Positions 7,672 through 11,027 of a stretch of DNA of 11,027 bases are shown here, piece after piece. The stretch covers positions 1 to 11,027 of the forward strand of contig URVS01000029.1 in assembly GCA_900551385.1 (NCBI GenBank), given 5' to 3'. Origin of the DNA: an uncultured Mollicutes bacterium (GTDB lineage Bacteria; Bacillota_I; Bacilli_A; RFN20; CAG-449). Within the stretch, counting starts at the first letter, position 1. Each line of letters starts with the position of its first letter. The notes under the pieces were generated by a model. The model was not told the DNA's origin and ran no database searches. It saw only the letters and a program-made list of their open reading frames with translations. The position numbers were made by a program, and so were the translations under genes.

Positions 7672-8985
7672 TTATCCTTTCAAATTCATATATAATAATA
7701 CATCACAAATAAAACGATTATCTTCAATTTCAAATTCTACATAACCATTATATTTTGAAGCAATATTTTTAATAATTTTTGTACCATATCCATGATTTTT
7801 ACTATTTTTCCTTGTTTTAATAACATTACCTTTATCATATTTATTAATATCAATCGGATTAGAAACAAAAAAACGAATATAATCATTTTGTTTTAAAATA
7901 CAAATTGAAATAACTGAATTATCATCAATTTTATAATAATTTTCTAAAGCATTATCAATCATATTAGTTAATAAAGAAACAATATCATTATCATCAAAAG
8001 GTAAAATAGGAGGGACTACAATTTTTAAATTCATTTTTACACCATATACTTTAGCTTTAGATAATTCTAAATTAATAATTGAATTAATAACATTATTTGA
8101 ACAAGAAAAAGAAAATAATACTTCTTGAGAATTTACATAATTTTCAATATAATTAATAGCCTCTTCTTTTTTATCTTGTTTTAAAAGTAAATTAACATAA
8201 GATAATTGATTTTTAATATCATGTCTAATTTTTTCTAATTCTTCTCGATTATTTTTATCAATAGAAATAGATAAATTTTCTGCTTCTACTAAAGTATTTT
8301 GAACTTCTAAACTAGTTATTTTATGTCTATTTTCTACTATAGAATAAATTGCTACATAAGTAATATTTAAAATATCTAATAATGACATTAATAAACAAAT
8401 AGTTAAATCATGATTATCATATTGGTGTTCAAAAACACTTATAACAATTAATACAGTTGATAAAGCATAACAAATAATTAATACTTCTTTACTGAAAGTT
8501 TTATATCGAGAAATATCAAATTTATTAATTAAAATACAAGTTAATAAAAACAAAAAAGTTGGAGCAATTCTTCCTAATTGAATAATAAATGTTATTGAAG
8601 TCATTATACCTATTAATATCCCAAAATATTTTGATAATACTTCAGTAATACAAATTGACGCGATTAATACTGCTATTTTTATATATTTAGTTAATGGTTT
8701 TTCTTTAATCATTATTAAAGTAAATATTAAAACTATTAATGGTAAATTATAATTAAATAAATAATGAGTAGTTATAGTAGATAAAGCAAAAGAAAAAGCA
8801 CATTCAATAATTAAAAATGCAAAACTAATAATAAAAATTAATCCTAATCTAATTATTTCTTTTTTATTAATTTGATTTTTCTTAATTAAAAAACAAAAGC
8901 TTATTGCAATTAATAAATAAACAGAAAAATTAGTAAAATCAAAAATTTTTTCAAAAAATAATTTAAAGCTATCTATAAATCTCAT
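7672..8985 (-). CDS. AgrC-like GHKL-type sensor histidine kinase (437 aa)
   Basis: The N-terminal half (about residues 17-215) holds six or seven membrane helices, as in peptide sensors of the AgrC/FsrC group. A linker helix follows, then the phospho-acceptor motif EKIRHDIKNQLSY with His255. The ATPase part has the N-box NMIDNALENY (341-350, key Asn345) and the glycine motif HGYGTKIIKNIASKYNG (398-414), so it looks catalytically complete. It should autophosphorylate on His255 and pass the phosphate to Asp58 of the following regulator. No Shine-Dalgarno sequence precedes the ATG; a strong promoter ends 8 bases before it (see 8994-9021). The next in-frame ATG is near residue 92, inside the membrane region, so this start is kept. 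Its ligand is unknown: unlike agr loci, no processing enzyme or peptide precursor is seen. Confidence 0.93.
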   Translation of the reverse strand: MRFIDSFKLFFEKIFDFTNFSVYLLIAISFCFLIKKNQINKKEIIRLGLIFIISFAFLIIECAFSFALSTITTHYLFNYNLPLIVLIFTLIMIKEKPLTKYIKIAVLIASICITEVLSKYFGILIGIMTSITFIIQLGRIAPTFLFLLTCILINKFDISRYKTFSKEVLIICYALSTVLIVISVFEHQYDNHDLTICLLMSLLDILNITYVAIYSIVENRHKITSLEVQNTLVEAENLSISIDKNNREELEKIRHDIKNQLSYVNLLLKQDKKEEAINYIENYVNSQEVLFSFSCSNNVINSIINLELSKAKVYGVKMNLKIVVPPILPFDDNDIVSLLTNMIDNALENYYKIDDNSVISICILKQNDYIRFFVSNPIDINKYDKGNVIKTRKNSKNHGYGTKIIKNIASKYNGYVEFEIEDNRFICDVLLYMNLKG

Positions 8986-8993
8986 ATATAATA

Positions 8994-9021
8994 ATTATAA
9001 TATACTTTATAAAATTTTCAA
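8994..9021 (-). promoter_or_regulatory. Strong promoter for the kinase-regulator operon, near-leaderless
   Basis: The minus strand reads TTGAAA (9021-9016), a 16-base spacer, then the perfect -10 hexamer TATAAT (8999-8994). Transcription should start about 7 bases later, at 8986-8987, right at the ATG at 8985. The transcript would therefore have almost no 5' leader, in agreement with the missing ribosome-binding site. Confidence 0.65.
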
Positions 9022-9030
9022 GCTCTCCAA

Positions 9031-9048
9031 ACTTCCGCGGGTTAGGTA
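9031..9048. other. Small G+C-rich patch with a CCGCGG palindrome
   Basis: The patch CTTCCGCGGGTTAGG lies just upstream of the kinase promoter and is sharply richer in G+C than the surrounding DNA. The rest of the gap (9049-9123) is plain A+T-rich sequence. No hairpin with a T tract and no known RNA fold is seen. It could be a regulator site or a scar of an inserted element. Confidence 0.35.
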
Positions 9049-9123
9049 TGTTTCTTTAAATAATATAATATCGATATAAATTTTTAATGTTAATTACATT
9101 TAAAATATAATAGTATTATGTGG

Positions 9124-9261
9124 CTAGTAAAACAAATTATTTTTTAGTTTAATAGATGGAGTAATATCACTTAAACTTTTCTTTAATAAAATATTACTAA
9201 CTTTATCGTATTTATAAACAACTATTTTATTAAAAAGTATATTATCTTGACTATTATTCAT
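9124..9261 (-). CDS. Hypothetical 45-residue protein overlapping the AlbA_2 gene end
   Basis: The ATG overlaps the TAA of the upstream gene (ATGAATAA), a common arrangement for coupled genes. The frame runs 45 codons to a TAG at 9124-9126. The product starts MNNSQDNILFNKIVVYKYDK and ends SIKLKNNLFY; it is basic and polar with no signal peptide, no membrane helix and no cysteine. The ribosome-binding site is weak (GGAAAA). I do not recognise it. It may be a real small protein, or the N-terminal remnant of a longer protein. It does not look like a peptide-pheromone precursor, since it lacks a leader and a maturation motif. Confidence 0.4.
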   Translation of the reverse strand: MNNSQDNILFNKIVVYKYDKVSNILLKKSLSDITPSIKLKNNLFY

Positions 9262-10642
9262 TTATTTTCCAATAACCACCATTATTAGATCCTACTCTTT
9301 CAACAATTTTATAGTCTTTCAATATTTTCAAATTCTTTTTAACGCTAACCGCAGCTAAGTTAGTTTCAATCATTATTTGAGGAATAGTTATATTTGGATT
9401 ATTTCTTATTAATTTCATAATAGTTTCTTGAGATTTATTAAGCTTTTTAGAAGTATTTGAACTTGTTATTTCAAATGAATTTACATTTATTTTATTAAAT
9501 GGAATTGTAACAATTATTCTATTTTTTTCTATCTTAATAGAGTCTTTACCATATTTACTTACTATTTTAGGAACACCTCTACCAGATCTTTCACTAATTC
9601 TTAATTGTAAAAATATTGAAGCTAATATTTCATTGACTGGTATACTTGCTCCACTATAAAAGCCTTCAATATCTTGATCAAGTGCAAGTCCGCCATGTGA
9701 TAAGATTTCAATTCTATCTGTGAATATACTAATTTGAGGTCCATTTAATGTTAACCATTTATTATGAATAAAAGCATTTAAAATAGCTTCATGATATGCT
9801 TCATAATCAAATAAAGGAACATCAATTCTTTCTGATATTCTGTTTCTTTCATCAGCTTGAATAATATTAATTGCATCGCCATATTCTAATATTTTATCCA
9901 TAGAATATAAAATACAAGTATTTCCAAATTCTTTTACTGAATATAAAGGAGCCGATTTATCAATACCACTAAATATGGAAACTCTAATAGGAATTTCGTT
10001 TTGATCTGATAAAATGTATGCCATTATATTATATTTATTATCTTTGTTTTTTAATTTTAATGTTTTTTCAAAAGTATCATGTCTTAAAGTTAATCCTTTA
10101 GCTCCATAATACATAAATAATTTTTCAAAAGTTAATTCTTGAGCATAATCAGGAGCCGCTACATTTACAATGGTTGGATATCCATTAACTAATGTGTTAT
10201 TTAATTTAATCTCCCATTCAGGATATTTACTTAATTTTTCTTTACTAGATTCAATTCTTATAAATGCTTCATTTTTAAATTTAGTGACTATAGATTTAGA
10301 TTGAGGAATAATTAACATAACAATCCTTGCTTCATTATATTTAAACTCAACAGTTTCAAAAGAAATTTTTGGAGTTAAATTTCTTGCTAAATAATGTTTA
10401 TATGGTTCGTTATCAATGTCTTTATTGAAATTAACTGTTGTTCCAACTACTTCTTTTGTTGCATCATTAACTCCCCATACAATATAGCCAAATTCTTTTC
10501 CACAAAGAGCAGCACCATTTGCAATTGCAGATATATCTTCTCCAATTTCATCTTTAGAAAACCAATTTTCTTTAAAATCAATCCATTCATATTCATCTTT
10601 ATAACTTAATAATGTTTCTAGTAAATCAATATATTTATCCAT
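9254..10642 (-). CDS. AlbA_2/Schlafen-like putative ATP-binding transcriptional regulator (462 aa)
   Basis: The protein belongs to the group often labelled 'RecG-related' or 'helix-turn-helix domain protein' (COG2865-like). An AlbA_2 domain (about residues 17-135, starting WIDFKENW) comes first; this domain is linked to nucleic-acid binding. A HATPase-like region follows (about 280-385), with EAILNAFIHNKW and SGRGVPKIVSKYG. A C-terminal winged helix (about 400-462) ends NNGGYWKINE. No helicase motifs are present, so it is not RecG. I chose the second ATG (10642): AGGAG at 10653-10657 is 10 bases from it, but only 1 base from the earlier ATG at 10651. Four 12-bp repeats lie just upstream, suggesting self-regulation. 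Such genes are often found in accessory or defence-related regions; a defence role here is not shown. Confidence 0.85.
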   Translation of the reverse strand: MDKYIDLLETLLSYKDEYEWIDFKENWFSKDEIGEDISAIANGAALCGKEFGYIVWGVNDATKEVVGTTVNFNKDIDNEPYKHYLARNLTPKISFETVEFKYNEARIVMLIIPQSKSIVTKFKNEAFIRIESSKEKLSKYPEWEIKLNNTLVNGYPTIVNVAAPDYAQELTFEKLFMYYGAKGLTLRHDTFEKTLKLKNKDNKYNIMAYILSDQNEIPIRVSIFSGIDKSAPLYSVKEFGNTCILYSMDKILEYGDAINIIQADERNRISERIDVPLFDYEAYHEAILNAFIHNKWLTLNGPQISIFTDRIEILSHGGLALDQDIEGFYSGASIPVNEILASIFLQLRISERSGRGVPKIVSKYGKDSIKIEKNRIIVTIPFNKINVNSFEITSSNTSKKLNKSQETIMKLIRNNPNITIPQIMIETNLAAVSVKKNLKILKDYKIVERVGSNNGGYWKINE

Positions 10643-10652
10643 ATAGCACATT

Positions 10653-10657
10653 CTCCT
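10653..10657 (-). promoter_or_regulatory. Ribosome-binding site that selects the AlbA_2 start
   Basis: AGGAG within AAGAGGAGAA lies 1 base from the upstream ATG (10651), too close for initiation. It is 10 bases from the second ATG (10642), close to the optimal distance. The start is therefore set at 10642. Confidence 0.75.
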
Positions 10658-10667
10658 CTTTAGTTTT

Positions 10668-10715
10668 AGTATGCCAAAAAGTATACCAAAAAGTATACCA
10701 AAAAATAGACTAAAA
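10668..10715. repeat. Four tandem 12-bp repeats upstream of the AlbA_2 gene
   Basis: Plus-strand units are AGTATGCCAAAA (10668-10679), AGTATACCAAAA (10680-10691), AGTATACCAAAA (10692-10703) and the decayed AATAGACTAAAA (10704-10715), at an exact 12-bp period. On the minus strand each good unit reads TTTTGGTATACT, so the array holds TATACT hexamers resembling a -10 box and palindromic GTATAC cores. A further TTTTGGC lies at 10730-10735. The location, ending 11 bases before the ribosome-binding site, fits an operator over the gene's promoter. Confidence 0.8.
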
Positions 10716-10957
10716 TCTATAAGTATTATTTTGGCAAAGTTAAATTTGAAATATATATTTTCACATAATTTATTTCATCAATTATACAAAATAAATTAAT
10801 TATCAAACTTATAAAAGCACTAATATTACACAAAAGTAATAAATTTATTTTTAAGGAACAAAATTAAAAAGTTAATTCAATTAATATTTATGCTAATAAT
10901 GGCTAAAATTATTTTTTTTAATAATTTATATTAAAAAATTATTTATTTTTCAACCAA
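10716..10957. other. A+T-rich intergenic region, nothing recognised
   Basis: No open frame with a plausible start, no RNA fold and no clear repeat was seen. Runs of A and T dominate. The promoter of the AlbA_2 gene may lie at its low-coordinate end, overlapping the 12-bp repeats, but no clear -35/-10 pair could be fixed. Confidence 0.5.
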
Positions 10958-10958
10958 C

Positions 10959-10986
10959 AAAAAAATCACCCATTTCTGAGTGATTT
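10959..10986 (-). terminator. Rho-independent terminator of the gene entering from the right edge
   Basis: On the minus strand AAATCACTCA (10986-10977) pairs with TGGGTGATTT (10972-10963) as a 10-bp stem with one G-T pair. It closes a GAAA tetraloop and is followed by seven T residues. It sits about 10 bases past the stop of the partial gene. Confidence 0.9.
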
Positions 10987-10996
10987 CACATTTCAA

Positions 10997-11027
10997 TTAG
11001 TCAGCGATATATGGTAATAAAGCCATA
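10997..11027 (-). CDS. C-terminal end of an unidentified gene
   Basis: The frame that ends at TAA (10997-10999) reads MALLPYIAD; it is chosen because its stop lies just before a strong terminator. The other frame would read YGFITIYR and stop at a TGA. Nine codons are too few to name the product; the ATG shown is probably internal. Confidence 0.45.
   Translation of the reverse strand, partial: MALLPYIAD

Noticed and set aside
9124..9261. Peptide pheromone precursor for the AgrC-like kinase
   Set aside because: There is no amphipathic leader, no cysteine or Gly-Gly motif and no processing enzyme next to it.
9254..10642. RecG helicase
   Set aside because: Proteins of this type are often labelled RecG-like, but no Walker A or helicase motifs are present. 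The AlbA_2, HATPase-like and winged-helix parts explain the full length.
10668..10715. CRISPR array
   Set aside because: The 12-bp units are directly adjacent with no spacers and are far too short for CRISPR repeats.
1..11027. Mollicute-type code with TGA as tryptophan
   Set aside because: Trp codons in the genes are TGG and all long genes read through without an in-frame TGA, so there is no sign of reassignment. The absence of TGA as a stop in the main genes is not enough to argue for it.

Overview
The window is strongly A+T-rich, and every convincing gene lies on the minus strand. Ribosome-binding sites are strong AAGGAG types, most stops are TAA, and terminators are compact hairpins with a T run. 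This fits a low-GC Firmicute of the Bacilli/Erysipelotrichia type, probably gut-associated given the secreted glycoside hydrolase. That placement is an inference from style and gene content; there is no rRNA or other marker gene here.

The regions below run from high to low coordinates, the direction of transcription. (a) 10997-11027 holds the last codons of an unidentified gene, followed by a terminator (10959-10986) and an A+T-rich gap. (b) An AlbA_2/Schlafen-like putative ATP-binding regulator (9254-10642) is preceded by four 12-bp tandem repeats, and a 45-codon ORF of unknown function overlaps its stop codon. (c) A two-component system has an AgrC/GHKL-type membrane histidine kinase (7672-8985), apparently transcribed from a near-leaderless promoter, and a LytTR response regulator (6933-7667). 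The pair ends at a terminator (6834-6863). (d) A three-gene surface operon (1614-6780) encodes a secreted glycine-rich/Big_2 protein, a four-helix membrane protein, and a 1000-residue GH3 beta-glycosidase with inverted domain order and a membrane segment at each end. Its last gene is followed by a terminator at 1577-1604. (e) 888-1576 contains only decayed gene remnants. (f) 1-887 is a frameshifted, internally deleted acyltransferase-3 pseudogene.

The most interesting unit is (c)+(d). Between the LytTR regulator and the surface operon, the only four GGG triplets of the 152-bp intergenic region are spaced exactly 21 bp apart (6859, 6880, 6901, 6922). Tandem sites about two helical turns apart are typical of LytTR regulators. 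The likely model is that an external signal is sensed by the AgrC-like kinase, the LytTR protein is phosphorylated, binds these phased sites, and activates the glycine-rich/GH3 surface operon. No agrB or agrD peptide gene is visible, so the signal is unknown. I found no CRISPR array, tRNA, rRNA or intact transposase.
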